Notes: generated by a model from the letters alone, not told the origin. A stretch of DNA of 64,000 bases from CAYLLT01 sp964384465 (GCA_964384465.1 CAYLLT010000013.1:1-64000), one strand, 5' to 3'; positions 1 to 9,628 are shown, counted from the stretch's first letter. A program made the numbers and translations.

Positions 1-97
1 CGCGATGTTATCATGCATGTCAAGGATAAATTCCCAGCCTCACAGCGGACCCTACTACTACTCGCCACGCTCAGCATGGCCGGGCGCCCACGCCGGA

Positions 98-3000
98 TCA
101 GTCGGCGCAGTTGGCATTGGCCGGGTTGCCCTGGCCGGTATGGCAAATCTGGAACTTGGCGAAATCGCGGTTGTCCACATCCAGATCGCCATCGGTGTCG
201 ACAGAGAGAATGCCCGCGCAATCCACCGAAGCCGTACAGCCCGCGGGCAGATTGTTGACATCATAGTGAACTGCCGGCCCGGTGCGGCAGGCGATAAACA
301 CGTTCAGATCCGGCGTCGGGTCCGCAACCGGGTCACTGTCCACGTCGCCATCATTGTCAAAGTCGAAGGGGATGCCGCCGCCGCCATGGCGCGGGATGAC
401 CGGGCCGGCGTCGAAGTCACCCGCGTTGTCATCCGTATCCTGGCAGCCGCGCTGTTTCCGCAGCGTGGACAGCAGCGCGTCATTGGGATAAACCGCCGGC
501 CCCGTGCTGCAATCAGCGAACGTCGTGCAGCTCTCGGTGTCATGCGGTCCGCCGACACACACATCGGACGTACACGCATACAGGCCATCGAAGCAGGTGG
601 CCGCCGTTCCATAGCCCACGAAATCGACGACCCGGCAATCCAGGTTGGGGCAGCCCCCTTCGAGCGTGCCGCCGAACTTGGCCAGCGCAACCTTCCCCGC
701 CGATGAGCTCAGGTTGATGGTTCCGGTCGCATCGGGCGTGGGCAGCGCACTTCCGCAAGCCACGGTCCCGCTCGCACAACCGAGGGTCGAGCCTTCCTGA
801 ACCAGATAGTGCTGACCGGGAGGGATCGTGCCGGTGAGCGGGGTCTTGCTCCAGGAGGTGCCCGCCGCTGACGCGTACTGCACGGTCCAGCCGGTGACAT
901 CCACGGCTGTCGTTCCCTTGTTATAGAGCTCGATAAAGTCGTTCTGATAGAGCGCATCATCGCCGGTGGTCATTGGATCTCCCCCGGTCCCGCCGGCGGC
1001 GTAGATCTGGCTGATGACGATCTGCTTTTCCGTGGGAGTTGCCGGCGAAGGAATGAGATCCGCGCCGGTGGAGAACGCGTTCCCGAAAGGCGTGATGGCT
1101 TTCGCGTAATACGGACTCCCCGCCACGGCCGCCGCGTCGATGCCGGTGAATTGTAATGTCGTTGTCTGTGTGCCGGAGAACACGCCGGCATCGGTCAACA
1201 GGGTGTCGTCCCCGGCACCGTTATCAATCTCTCCATTGCCGGCATACCACTGGTACGTCACGCACTCGCCCTTGGCGAACACGAATAACGACCCGTTGCC
1301 GCCGATACACACAAGCTGGCTGGTCGGCTGCGTGAGGTCGTGCGCCGCCCCCGAGGTGCCGGATGCGGCGGCATTGGTCAAGCCCTGTTGGAAATCGTTG
1401 CCGTTGTTATCGGTATCGATGCACGCCGAATTTCGGAAGATCGAAAGATTACTCGCGTTGGGCGCGGGGTTCCCGCCTTCGGCGCAGCCCGCCGACGGAT
1501 CCCAGCCCACGAAGTCCACGATGTTGCAGGCATTGGGCGAGTTGCCGTCGCCGTATGGGCACATCTCGGTGAGCGACGTGGAGATGTTCGCCAAGGCGAT
1601 CTTGCCTGCGCTAGGATTGATGTTGATCGAAAGAACCGGAGATGGCAAAACGTTGCTCAGGTCCAGGTTGGGCGTGGGCAAATCAATCCCAAACCCTCCC
1701 GCGCCGGCGAACAGCTTGACCAGGAGATACGTGCCCGGCTGAATGGTCGTATTTGGGGGGATGTTCACCTTTCGGGTGGGCCGATCGAAAATCGGCTGGA
1801 ACGTCCCGGAGGTGCCCCACTGGATTGACCAGCCTCCGACGTTCACCGCCGTGGTGGTGCTGATGTTAAAGAGTTCAACGTAATCGTTCTTGTAGAACGC
1901 TCCCGAGTTCCCGCCGTTCCCGTAAACCTCGTTGATCTTGATCAACTTATCCGTCGCGGTCGCGGCCGTGCCGATGAACAGGTTGGCCGGACCCTGGTCG
2001 ACCTGGGTGGCAACGCAGGAACTGGTTATCCGGCAGTAATAGGGGCCGGCTGCCGCATCCGCCGCGCCGACGTTCTGGATGTACAGGCGAGGGGTTGTGG
2101 CTCCGACGATGGTCGAGCCGGACCCGGTCAGTCCGTCGTTGAGATCGCTCCCGGCCGGCTGTGCCCCCACTCTCCACCGATAGATCAATCCGCCGCCGTC
2201 CGCGGCCGCCGAGAACGACGCCGTTTCACCCGCGCACCGTGTCGTATCCACGGGCTTGCCGTCATCGGGGGTACCGCCCGTCGGGAACGCGGGCGGGACA
2301 GTCAGGAAGCGTCCGTCTGCCACGGTCAGAAGGAGCGTGGGGTGGATGGTCACGGGACTGGGGCTCGAATCCGTGACCGTGTAGGTCAGCGTCCGCACAC
2401 CGAATTCAGGACCAGTGGCGCCACCCGCGGGGTCCGGCGCGCACGGGACGGTCACCCGGTACGAGAAGACGCTGTCGTTCGGCGTCACGTCACCATTAGA
2501 GCCGTTATCAAAAAGCTGCTGGGTGGCAGAGAGTGAACCGTCGATGGTGCTGAGATCGACTCTTACCGTGGTGTAGGGGGTGGCTCCGCCGGTGATGAGA
2601 ACGGTCACGAGCACGGAATTGCCGGAGAGGACCGGGTTGACACTGGAGGCAGTCTCACCACTCAATCCACCACAGCCGTTGACGACCGCGCTGTTGCGCG
2701 GCGTGAGGGGTAGAGTGACAACGTTGAAATCCGCCAGATTGTCACTTGTGTCCTGACATCCGTGTGCCTTGCGGACCGCGGCCGTCGTGTTGGAGAGCAC
2801 GGGAGTGGGATGATTCCCCTCCGCACAGCCCAGGGTCACTGCGCCATATCCGACGAAATCCATGATCGTGGCGCCTGTCGGAGTGCCTGTGTCACAGGTC
2901 GTGCTGCTCAACGCGGCGGATTCATTGACCAGCGCGACCTTACCGCTCGTGGCCGACATGGTGATCGTGCCGATCGCGTCCGGCGTCGGCAGGTTCACTG

Positions 3001-3943
3001 TTCCGCCGGCACCCTGCGACTCCTGGACGAGATAATATTGTCCCGGCTGGATGGTGAACGGCGTCAAAAAGGTTGATTGCCAGGAGGTGCCAGCAGCCGA
3101 TGCATACTGCACCGACCAGCCGGTGATATCGATAGGGTCGGCGCCCCGGTTGTAAAGCTCGATGAAATCGTTCTTGAGCGTCGCACCGCTGTTGCCGCCG
3201 CCGCCATAGAGCTGGCTGATCACAATGTTCGGCGTGGGGCTCGAACCACCACATGCATTCGTGACCGAGCTGTTGCGCACCACGAGCGGTTGCGCGACCA
3301 TATTGAAATCCGCGAGGTTGCTGTCCGTATCCTGACATCCATGCAGCTTGCGGACGGTCGCGATCGTCTGGCCCAGGGCCGGGCTGGGGCTGGTCTCGGA
3401 GCAGGTCGCGGTGCCGTACCCGACAAAATCCATGATGGTTCCGCCGGTGGGGCATGTGGCGCCGGCGAGCGGGGCGGTGCCGGTAACGCCGCCGGTGAGC
3501 GGGGTGGTGTTATCGACGATGGCGATCTTACCGCCGGTGGTCGCCAGGTCGATCGTGTCGGTGGCGTCGGGCGTCGGCAGATTGCTTCCACAAGGGTCGA
3601 CACCGGCGTTGCAGCCCAGTGTCTGGCCTTCCTGGACCAGATAGTACTGCCCCGGCTGAAGGGTAAACGAGGTCAGGCTGGTGACCGTCCAGTCGCCGGT
3701 TCCCGTCGCAGTCTGATACTGCACTGACCAGCCGGTGATGTTGACCGGGCTGGCACCCCGATTGAACAACTCGACGAAGTCATTCTTCAGCAGCGCGTTC
3801 GTGCTCCCGCCGCCGGCGTAGATCTGGCTGATCACCACGTCCGAGACGCCGAATGCCGGCACCGCCGAGAGCCCCCAGCAAACGATGGCCAATGCCACAA
3901 AAGTTCGGCCGGAACACGCGAGAGAGACTGTCCTAGTCTTCAT
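98..3943 (-). CDS. secreted protein with four lamin-tail domains and a dockerin-like C-terminus
   Basis: A 1281-residue exported protein. The start is the ATG at 3943, preceded by AGGAG; an in-frame upstream start is possible but has no such site. Residues 1 to about 32 form a signal peptide (basic start, hydrophobic core, AFG end). Four lamin-tail-domain repeats are visible, each opening with I-[SN]-[QE]-[IL]-Y-x-x-G-G and a KNDF[IV]EL-type core, and each holding a GYYLVQE-like strand and an FVGY/FVGW motif. Between repeats 2 and 3 lie a beta-sandwich segment and an Ig-like segment with paired Cys. The C-terminus has two Asp-rich Ca-binding-type loops (DNDGDVD and DTDGDLDVD) and ends in CAD, as in five other proteins here. 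Lamin-tail domains in bacteria are usually surface beta-sandwich modules; no catalytic motif is seen. The function is unknown, probably surface adhesion or scaffold. Confidence 0.85.
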   Translation of the reverse strand: MKTRTVSLACSGRTFVALAIVCWGLSAVPAFGVSDVVISQIYAGGGSTNALLKNDFVELFNRGASPVNITGWSVQYQTATGTGDWTVTSLTSFTLQPGQYYLVQEGQTLGCNAGVDPCGSNLPTPDATDTIDLATTGGKIAIVDNTTPLTGGVTGTAPLAGATCPTGGTIMDFVGYGTATCSETSPSPALGQTIATVRKLHGCQDTDSNLADFNMVAQPLVVRNSSVTNACGGSSPTPNIVISQLYGGGGNSGATLKNDFIELYNRGADPIDITGWSVQYASAAGTSWQSTFLTPFTIQPGQYYLVQESQGAGGTVNLPTPDAIGTITMSATSGKVALVNESAALSSTTCDTGTPTGATIMDFVGYGAVTLGCAEGNHPTPVLSNTTAAVRKAHGCQDTSDNLADFNVVTLPLTPRNSAVVNGCGGLSGETASSVNPVLSGNSVLVTVLITGGATPYTTVRVDLSTIDGSLSATQQLFDNGSNGDVTPNDSVFSYRVTVPCAPDPAGGATGPEFGVRTLTYTVTDSSPSPVTIHPTLLLTVADGRFLTVPPAFPTGGTPDDGKPVDTTRCAGETASFSAAADGGGLIYRWRVGAQPAGSDLNDGLTGSGSTIVGATTPRLYIQNVGAADAAAGPYYCRITSSCVATQVDQGPANLFIGTAATATDKLIKINEVYGNGGNSGAFYKNDYVELFNISTTTAVNVGGWSIQWGTSGTFQPIFDRPTRKVNIPPNTTIQPGTYLLVKLFAGAGGFGIDLPTPNLDLSNVLPSPVLSININPSAGKIALANISTSLTEMCPYGDGNSPNACNIVDFVGWDPSAGCAEGGNPAPNASNLSIFRNSACIDTDNNGNDFQQGLTNAAASGTSGAAHDLTQPTSQLVCIGGNGSLFVFAKGECVTYQWYAGNGEIDNGAGDDTLLTDAGVFSGTQTTTLQFTGIDAAAVAGSPYYAKAITPFGNAFSTGADLIPSPATPTEKQIVISQIYAAGGTGGDPMTTGDDALYQNDFIELYNKGTTAVDVTGWTVQYASAAGTSWSKTPLTGTIPPGQHYLVQEGSTLGCASGTVACGSALPTPDATGTINLSSSAGKVALAKFGGTLEGGCPNLDCRVVDFVGYGTAATCFDGLYACTSDVCVGGPHDTESCTTFADCSTGPAVYPNDALLSTLRKQRGCQDTDDNAGDFDAGPVIPRHGGGGIPFDFDNDGDVDSDPVADPTPDLNVFIACRTGPAVHYDVNNLPAGCTASVDCAGILSVDTDGDLDVDNRDFAKFQICHTGQGNPANANCAD

Positions 3944-4520
3944 ACCAGCGCTCCTATGAATCGCAGGCGCACCCAATGGTTCGTCCACCGCCTATTTCCA
4001 TTTCTTCACGATATCTGCTGAATCAGTCCGTGCTTTAACGGGCCGCAGCACAGGGCAACCGGCGCAGGCGTACCGCGGAACGTTGCGCGTAAAAAATGAA
4101 CCGCTGAACGGCCGGCAGCTTGCGACGTATTATCCAGATCCGACGTTTTATCCAGATCCAATGCTGACCGGTTCCGCGGCCGGTCGGGGATTCAGGGGTG
4201 AAACGTTTTCGCCCCCTCCGTGACTCCCCAAGTGCGGTCCATTATCGCCGGAAGCCGGCGGTGCGCCAAGACAAATTATGGACAAGTTCCGGTAAACGGA
4301 AGATGAAGAATCCGTCTTCAGCCGCCCGGCTTGCCCGGCGCGGATTCAGGCGGGGCGACAGCCAAAGCATAACTTGAAATGTTGAATAATGAAGGCTTGT
4401 CCGCCCGGGGAGCGACGATCCACATCCTCTGGTAACTGCGCGGCGGCCGACTAGACTGTGGGAGCGGCATATGGATGCAACACCTGAGTCACGCGAGGTT
4501 TCAGAACAGGAGTCATAGCC
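3944..4520. other. intergenic region with a short direct repeat, no gene recognised
   Basis: 577 bases between divergent genes. No convincing reading frame or RNA was found. An 11-base unit (TATCCAGATCC) occurs twice close together near 4132 and 4152. Promoters for both flanking genes must lie here, but I could not pick a strong -35/-10 pair. Confidence 0.4.
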
Positions 4521-5099
4521 ATGTCACTCACCGCTTCGACCATGCTGCCCCTCGGCACAAAGGCCCCGGATTTCGCGCTGCCCGACCCGGACGGAAGACT
4601 TTTCAGCCCGCAGGACTTTGCGGCCGCGCCGGCGCTGCTGGTGGTGTTCATGTGCAACCATTGCCCCTACGTGAAGCACGTCCGCAGCGGGCTGGCCAAG
4701 CTGGCCGGCGAATATCAGGGCCAGGGCGTGGCCGTGGTGGGCATCAACTCGAACGATGTCGAGAAATATCCCGACGACAGACCGTCGAAGATGCGCGAGG
4801 AGATTCGCCAGGCGGGATATACCTTCCCTTACCTCTATGACGAAACGCAGGAAGTCGCCAGGGCGTACCGGGCGGCCTGCACGCCGGATTTCTACGTGTT
4901 TGACCGCAACCGCAAGTTGGTCTACCGCGGGCAGATGGACGACAGCCGGCCCAACAGCGGAAAGCCGGTGACCGGCGCCGATCTGCGGGCGGCGCTCGAT
5001 GCCGTCCTGACGGGTCAGCAGGTCAATCGCGATCAGCAGCCCAGCGCCGGCTGCAACATCAAATGGAAACCCGGCAACGAGCCGGACTACTTCAAGTAA
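4521..5099 (+). CDS. thioredoxin-fold (AhpC/TSA-like) redox protein
   Basis: A 192-residue protein of the peroxiredoxin/thioredoxin-like superfamily. It begins with the typical G-x-x-A-PDF-x-LPD-x-DG segment. Near residues 50-60 it carries a C-N-H-C-PYVKH active site, the CxxC pair of the cytoplasmic 'thioredoxin family protein' group that resembles TlpA/ResA but lacks a signal peptide. A GINSND segment and a TPDFYVFD segment follow, in the order expected for this family. An AGGAG-type site lies about 10 bases before the ATG. It likely acts in thiol-disulfide or peroxide chemistry; the substrate is unknown. It stands alone between two intergenic regions. Confidence 0.88.
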   Translation: MSLTASTMLPLGTKAPDFALPDPDGRLFSPQDFAAAPALLVVFMCNHCPYVKHVRSGLAKLAGEYQGQGVAVVGINSNDVEKYPDDRPSKMREEIRQAGYTFPYLYDETQEVARAYRAACTPDFYVFDRNRKLVYRGQMDDSRPNSGKPVTGADLRAALDAVLTGQQVNRDQQPSAGCNIKWKPGNEPDYFK

Positions 5100-5552
5100 T
5101 CGTGGTCATTCATCACGAAGGCACGGAGAAGACAAAATCTGAACTTGACTTTGGTTCAAGTTTTTTCTAACTGGTGAGTCGTAAGCAGGGCGCCGCTCTT
5201 TCCTTCCTCGCAAGACGCGACCCGCGCATCACGACGAGTTCACGAATACCATACAGCGACGTCGTTATTATCGGGCAGCGGCTGGCTTATCAGTCTGTGG
5301 CAGAAGTCGTGGCACGGTCTTCTCCCGGCGCGCCGGGATGTTTTCACGGGCAAGATGCCCGTGCCACGATGTATGCCGTTTATCAGGGTGGTCAAATGGA
5401 TCGAAGTGCCGTCAGGCAGGCCATTTACGAATTGGGGGTCAAGCTGGATAGGCCGGATTTCCGATAATGCGTAGATTCGGAAATATTGTCCGGGGGTGCA
5501 CTGCAAACCGCCGCTAAGCGTATAAGAGATTAATCACCGAAAGGAAGCAGCA
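5100..5552. other. intergenic region with a palindromic repeat
   Basis: 453 bases. The only recognisable content is the inverted repeat at 5310-5368. A reading frame of about 97 codons spans the area, but its peptide is largely the translation of that repeat and has no good ribosome site, so I do not call a gene. Confidence 0.5.
5310..5368. repeat. palindromic repeat, family C (GTGGCACG ... CGTGCCAC)
   Basis: A 59-base imperfect inverted repeat. The outer arms are GTGGCACG at 5310 and CGTGCCAC at 5361; an inner perfect palindrome CCCGGCGCGCCGGG lies at about 5325-5338. A related copy occurs at 17639. It could fold as a hairpin in RNA; its role is unknown. Confidence 0.7.
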
Positions 5553-5819
5553 ATGCCGTTTTCAAATGCCCGATCGCAAACCTGGTCCCTGCGCATCGAT
5601 TCGGCGCGGGGCCGCCTGCTGTCGGCGGTTAGAGTTCTGAATAGAATCGTGGAGAACCCACAGACGCCCGTGGAACAGGTCCTGCCGGCGCGGGCCACGC
5701 TGGTTGAAGTCTGCTCGGAACTGGAAGAACTGTCGGACGACGTCGGCACCGGCGGGACCCGAAGGCGCGGGCCCCGATCGCCGGATAAGGAGCTGGTTGA
5801 GCTACCGTTTACGGACTGA
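5553..5819 (+). CDS. small hypothetical protein next to the PHA locus
   Basis: An 88-residue protein with a good ribosome site (AAAGGAAG) about 8 bases before the ATG. It is predicted mostly alpha-helical in the middle (LLSAVRVLNRIVEN; TLVEVCSELEELSDDV), with a basic Gly/Arg stretch and an acidic tail. There is no signal peptide or membrane segment. It runs convergently into phaC and overlaps its 3' end by 18 bases. I do not recognise the family. The ribosome site and the amphipathic helix pattern argue for a real gene. A granule-associated role is possible only by position. Confidence 0.6.
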   Translation: MPFSNARSQTWSLRIDSARGRLLSAVRVLNRIVENPQTPVEQVLPARATLVEVCSELEELSDDVGTGGTRRRGPRSPDKELVELPFTD

Positions 5820-6962
5820 TCGCCGGCGTCCGACGCCGGCACGACCATTGGCCTTGACCGGTGCGCCGGCGCGAACCGAGCGCTTTTGCAACCAGTCGCA
5901 CACCCGCGGCCACAGATCCCGCTGGGCTTTGGATCCGATCGCCATGCCGATGTGCCCGGCGGGGAAGAGAATGGATTCCCGATCCTTCGAGCCGACCAGA
6001 TCGTTGAACGTGCGGCTCTGCGCGCACGGCACCAGGTGATCGTTCTCCGCCATGAGGTTCAGCACGGGGCAGGTGATGTCGCGAAGATTGACCACGTGCT
6101 TGCCCACCGGCATGGCGTTCTGGGCGAGAAGGTTTTTCTGGTAAAGGTACTTGACGAATTCTCGGAACATCTCTCCCGGGACCGGCACGTTATCGTTCAA
6201 CCAGGCCTCCAGCGCGAAGAAATCGTCGATGAATTCCTCGTCGTCGAGCCGCTCGAAAAATGAGATCGGCTTTTCGATCAGGTTCTGAACCGGCTTGAGC
6301 ATGAGAAACGCGCCCTGGAGAAACTCGGCGGGGCAATTGCCGAATGCATCCACGAACCGATCGACGTCGAAGACATTTGCGTCCGTCCATAACTTCAGCA
6401 GGGCGTCGGTGGCGAAATCGATTCCGGCCGCAAGCAGAATCAGGTTTTTAACTTTCTCCGGGTGCAGGGCGGTGAACATCGTGCTCATCGTGCCGCCCAT
6501 GCAGTAGCCGAGGACGTTGACCGTATCCGAACCGGTGCGTTCGCGTAGAAAATCCACGACGTTCAGCAGATAGCCATTGACGTAATCGTCCATGGTCAGA
6601 TGGCGGTCGGCGGCGACCGGCGTCCCCCAATCGAGCAGATAGGTATCGAACCCGCGGTTGACGAAGTGGCTCACGACGCTCTTGGAGGGCTTGAGATCGA
6701 GGATGTACGAGCGATTGACCAGCGCGAAGACAAAGAGAAGCGGCGGTCCGCCGAGCTTTTTCTCGCCGGGCAGATAGTGCAGCAGCTTGAGCTGGTCCTC
6801 TTCATAGACGACTTCAGAGGGTGTAAACCCCTTTCGCACCCGTTGCGCCCGCTGCCACAAGAAGGGCACGCTGGCCGCCCGCTGCATGTTGGCCAGCGTC
6901 TCCTCGATGATGGCCTGCTGTGATCGGTCCCAGATGTTCTGCGATGTTTCGTCGCGATTCAT
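5802..6962 (-). CDS. phaC: class III poly(3-hydroxyalkanoate) synthase, catalytic subunit PhaC
   Basis: 386 residues. It polymerises (R)-3-hydroxyacyl-CoA into polyester on granules. It has an alpha/beta-hydrolase fold with the lipase-like box GYCMGG, catalytic Cys154, Asp308 (in MAENDHLVP) and His337 (in PAGHIG). These positions and the length of about 355-390 residues match class III (Allochromatium-type) synthases, not the roughly 590-residue class I enzymes. The gene starts 4 bases inside the end of phaE (ATGA overlap), so the two subunits are translationally coupled, as expected for a PhaC/PhaE heteromer. The last 25 or so residues are Arg/Gly-rich, and the DNA there forms a perfect 9-base-arm hairpin at 5822-5840. 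Confidence 0.96.
   Translation of the reverse strand: MNRDETSQNIWDRSQQAIIEETLANMQRAASVPFLWQRAQRVRKGFTPSEVVYEEDQLKLLHYLPGEKKLGGPPLLFVFALVNRSYILDLKPSKSVVSHFVNRGFDTYLLDWGTPVAADRHLTMDDYVNGYLLNVVDFLRERTGSDTVNVLGYCMGGTMSTMFTALHPEKVKNLILLAAGIDFATDALLKLWTDANVFDVDRFVDAFGNCPAEFLQGAFLMLKPVQNLIEKPISFFERLDDEEFIDDFFALEAWLNDNVPVPGEMFREFVKYLYQKNLLAQNAMPVGKHVVNLRDITCPVLNLMAENDHLVPCAQSRTFNDLVGSKDRESILFPAGHIGMAIGSKAQRDLWPRVCDWLQKRSVRAGAPVKANGRAGVGRRRSVRKR
5822..5840. terminator. strong hairpin at the phaC 3' end
   Basis: GCCGGCGTC, one base, GACGCCGGC: a perfect 9-base-arm palindrome inside the last codons of phaC and just past the stop of the convergent small gene. It lacks a T-tract, so termination is only a possibility. 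It could serve both convergent transcripts. Confidence 0.4.
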
Positions 6963-7477
6963 GATCCAGCCTCGCCGCCGGTACTCTTCGGTCGTGCCTT
7001 GCGCGATTTTACGCTCCGGCGGCTGCGTGTGCCGGTCTTGCGGCTCCGGCCGGCGACATTCACGCGTTCCGGCCGGGCGGCCACTCCATCGAGGCGCGCT
7101 TCCAGCGCTTCGATGCGGTCGAGCATGCGCTGTTCCAGGTGACGAATCGCGATCATGAGTTGATCGACATCCTCACTGGCGGTGCCCTGGACGGCGTGAT
7201 GCATCTTGGTCAACGAATCATTCATCTGCTTGCGCACGGTAATGGCCGTATCGAGCGATTGCTTCATGGACTGAAGGAACTGCGGCGACCGCAGATACTC
7301 GTCAAAGTATTTCGACAGGGCTTGAAACGTGGAGCCGCGGAACTGGCGGACAGCCTCGGGCGGAGTCATCTGCGGGGCGGCTGTCGCCGCTCGCAGCATC
7401 ATCGAACTGAACTCCGACCACAGGGACAGGAACGGGTTGCACACGCTCTGAAAATCGTGGTCGCCGTTATCGCCCAT
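6959..7477 (-). CDS. phaE: PHA synthase subunit PhaE-like
   Basis: 172 residues, shorter than classical PhaE (about 350). The ATG follows a clear GGAGG site. The central part (YFDEYLRSPQFLQSMKQSLD, about residues 57-76) matches the conserved RSPxFL block of PhaE. It is followed by an alpha-helical segment with heptad-like leucines (LMIAIRHLEQRMLDRIEALEARLDG), likely a coiled coil. The tail is Lys/Arg-rich (about residues 135-170). It overlaps phaC by 4 bases. Class III synthases need this partner for activity. Class IV PhaR-type subunits are the alternative assignment, but the class III PhaC favours PhaE. Confidence 0.85.
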   Translation of the reverse strand: MGDNGDHDFQSVCNPFLSLWSEFSSMMLRAATAAPQMTPPEAVRQFRGSTFQALSKYFDEYLRSPQFLQSMKQSLDTAITVRKQMNDSLTKMHHAVQGTASEDVDQLMIAIRHLEQRMLDRIEALEARLDGVAARPERVNVAGRSRKTGTRSRRSVKSRKARPKSTGGEAGS

Positions 7478-7683
7478 AGAAGCAACCTCCGCCGGAGTGG
7501 CCGGCAGGAATCAACAACTCTCGCCGGGAACTTTGGTCCATTATAACCGCGCTTGTGCCGTCATGAACGTGTAGTAATGCAGCCGGGTTGTGCGCCGAAA
7601 GATTGGAGTACCTGAAAGATTGAAGACCCATCGTGATGCCGGCAAAAAATTGACGCGGTCCGCGGTTCTGATGGTGCGCTGCG

Positions 7684-8862
7684 TCAGATCAACTCGACGG
7701 CCACCGCGACCGCTTCACCGCCGCCGATGCACAGCGAATCGATTCCGATGCGGGCGTGCCGGTGCTTCATCGCGTTCAACAACGTGACGAGCGTCCGGGC
7801 GCCGCTGGCGCCGATCGGATGGCCGAGCGCGATGGCCCCGCCGTGCACGTTCAATTTGTCGTGCGGGATGTTCAGCTCCTTCATCGCCGCCATCGATACA
7901 ACGCCGAAGGCCTCGTTGATCTCGAACAGATCGACGTCTGACACTTTGAGCGACAGCGAATCCATCAGCCGGCGAACGGCCGAAATCGGCGCCACCGTGA
8001 ACCACTCGGGCTCAAGCGAGACTGTGGCGTAACCCAGAATGCGCGCCTGCGGCTTGACCCCGAGTGATTTCACTTTCTCCTCGGAGAGGACAACGATGGC
8101 GGCCGCGCCGTCATTGATGCTGGAGGCATTGCCCGCGGTGATCGTGCCGTCTTTGCCGAATGCGGGGCGGAGCTGACGAAGTTTTTCCTCGTTGAAGCGC
8201 TTGGGGCCTTCGTCATCGGCGATCGTGTTCCTGGTTTTTCCGGCCTGCACCTCCACCGGCACAATCTCGTCCTTGAACACGCCGCTCTCGGCGGCGGCGA
8301 TGGCCCGCTTAAAACTGGCGACGGCGAAGTTGTCCTGCTCTTCGCGCGAGAAATTGTATTTCGTCGCGCAGGCGTCGCCGCAGGTCCCCATGTGTACGTT
8401 CTTGTACACATCCCAGAGGCCGTCGCGGATCATGGCATCGACGAGTTCCCCATTGCCCATGCGATAGCCGGTGCGGGCCTTGTCGAGCAGGTAGGGCGCG
8501 CGGGACATGTTCTCGGCGCCGCCGGCCACGATCACGCCGGCGTCCTCGCACTGAATGGCCTGCGCCGCCAGCATGACCGCCTTCAGGCTGGAGCCGCAGA
8601 CCTTGTTGATGGTGGTCGCCCCGATATTGACGCTGAGGCCGGCGCCGATCGCGCATTGCCGGGCCACATTCTGGCCCAGCCCGGCACCGACGACGTTGCC
8701 GAAGATCACCTCGTTGATCTGATCGGGGTTGATGCGGGATTTTTCGATCGCGCCTTTGATGGCCGCACTGCCCAGGACCGGGGCGGACGTATCAACGAAT
8801 ACACCGCAAAAAGCGCCGATGGGCGTCCGCGCCCCGCCGGCCAGATAGACCTTCTTGATCAT
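7684..8862 (-). CDS. phaA: acetyl-CoA acetyltransferase (beta-ketothiolase)
   Basis: 392 residues, the standard length of biosynthetic thiolases. It condenses two acetyl-CoA to acetoacetyl-CoA, the first step of PHB synthesis. The three catalytic residues sit exactly where they do in the Zoogloea enzyme: Cys89 (NKVCGSS), His348 (ALGHPIGASGAR) and Cys378 (LCIGGG). The NEAFG motif is also present. An AGGTGAGG ribosome site precedes the ATG. It lies between the phasin and phaE genes on the same strand. The 118-base upstream gap contains a possible promoter of its own. Confidence 0.96.
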   Translation of the reverse strand: MIKKVYLAGGARTPIGAFCGVFVDTSAPVLGSAAIKGAIEKSRINPDQINEVIFGNVVGAGLGQNVARQCAIGAGLSVNIGATTINKVCGSSLKAVMLAAQAIQCEDAGVIVAGGAENMSRAPYLLDKARTGYRMGNGELVDAMIRDGLWDVYKNVHMGTCGDACATKYNFSREEQDNFAVASFKRAIAAAESGVFKDEIVPVEVQAGKTRNTIADDEGPKRFNEEKLRQLRPAFGKDGTITAGNASSINDGAAAIVVLSEEKVKSLGVKPQARILGYATVSLEPEWFTVAPISAVRRLMDSLSLKVSDVDLFEINEAFGVVSMAAMKELNIPHDKLNVHGGAIALGHPIGASGARTLVTLLNAMKHRHARIGIDSLCIGGGEAVAVAVELI

Positions 8863-8891
8863 GATGCCTCACCTGAGAATAGTGTTGGACT

Positions 8892-8968
8892 TCACCACAG
8901 GTCGGCGACCGGGCAATACCGACGCCTCACGTGGTGATGATTATATCGCGATACCGGCTCAATGCGGA
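8892..8968 (-). promoter_or_regulatory. possible phaA promoter and leader hairpin
   Basis: Reading the minus strand, a perfect TATAAT lies at 8940-8945 with a weak -35 (TCCGCA, 8963-8968) 17 bases away. Just downstream, TCACCAC and GTGGTGA arms (about 8892-8898 and 8931-8938) could pair in the mRNA leader. The -10 is good and the -35 is poor. Confidence 0.4.
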
Positions 8969-8980
8969 CTGCCGGCGGTA

Positions 8981-9628
8981 TCACGCCTTGGCAGCGGCTC
9001 GACGGGGTTTTCGGCGTCCACGGCTTCGCGGAGTCACCGTTTCCGCCGTCTGAGCCTTTGTCCCAACGGTCTCCGCGGATGAGTGTCCGGCGCCGCGCTG
9101 CGCCGAACGCAGCCCCGCTTGAGCGGCTCGCCCGGCCCGCGTGGCCACCTCGGTCATCGTTTCGGCGCTGCGGCGACCGAAATTGGTCCACAATTCCATG
9201 GCCCGGGCACTGGCCTCCACCATCGACTGCGTGCTGTTACGGAACGCATTCAGGGAGGTCTCCCAAAGCTGCTGAGTCTTGGCCTGCATTTCGGAGATGG
9301 AGCCGGCCTTCCCGGCTTCCAGTGCCCGTTTCATGACTTCCATCGCGCTGCGGCAACTCTGATCGAAAACCTGTAATGACTCCTCCACCGCGTGTTGCAC
9401 GGTGGGGACAGCCTCGGCCACCGCCGACTGCGTATCCCGCTGTATAGATTGCAGTGAACCCGTATCACTGAAGAGGTCCGACCACCAGCGGGCGGCCCGC
9501 TCCTGCATTTCAATCCCGTTTCGAATGGTCAAATCGAACGCATCCGCGGCCTGACCGAATACGTCAGAGATGACTTTCTGGCTGCGATCGCCTCCGCTAC
9601 GTCCGTTTCGGTGTTTCTGCTCTGCCAT
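8981..9628 (-). CDS. phasin-family PHA granule protein
   Basis: 215 residues, almost entirely amphipathic helix with a phasin-like pattern: FGQAADAFDLTIRNGIEMQERAARWW near residues 24-49, a long helical middle, and LNAFRNSTQSMVEASARAMELWTNF near 128-153. The C-terminal 45 residues are basic (RGRRKPRRAAAKA). Basic Ala/Lys-rich tails occur in phasins that also bind DNA (PhaM/PhaF-like), an analogy only. The gene has its own strong promoter with an embedded dyad (9689-9717). It lies downstream of phaR, and phaA follows 118 bases after its stop. Confidence 0.82.
   Translation of the reverse strand: MAEQKHRNGRSGGDRSQKVISDVFGQAADAFDLTIRNGIEMQERAARWWSDLFSDTGSLQSIQRDTQSAVAEAVPTVQHAVEESLQVFDQSCRSAMEVMKRALEAGKAGSISEMQAKTQQLWETSLNAFRNSTQSMVEASARAMELWTNFGRRSAETMTEVATRAGRAAQAGLRSAQRGAGHSSAETVGTKAQTAETVTPRSRGRRKPRRAAAKA

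Noticed and set aside
5174..5467. 97-codon open frame on the plus strand
   Set aside because: Most of its peptide is the translation of a family C palindrome and there is no ribosome site; treated as non-coding.
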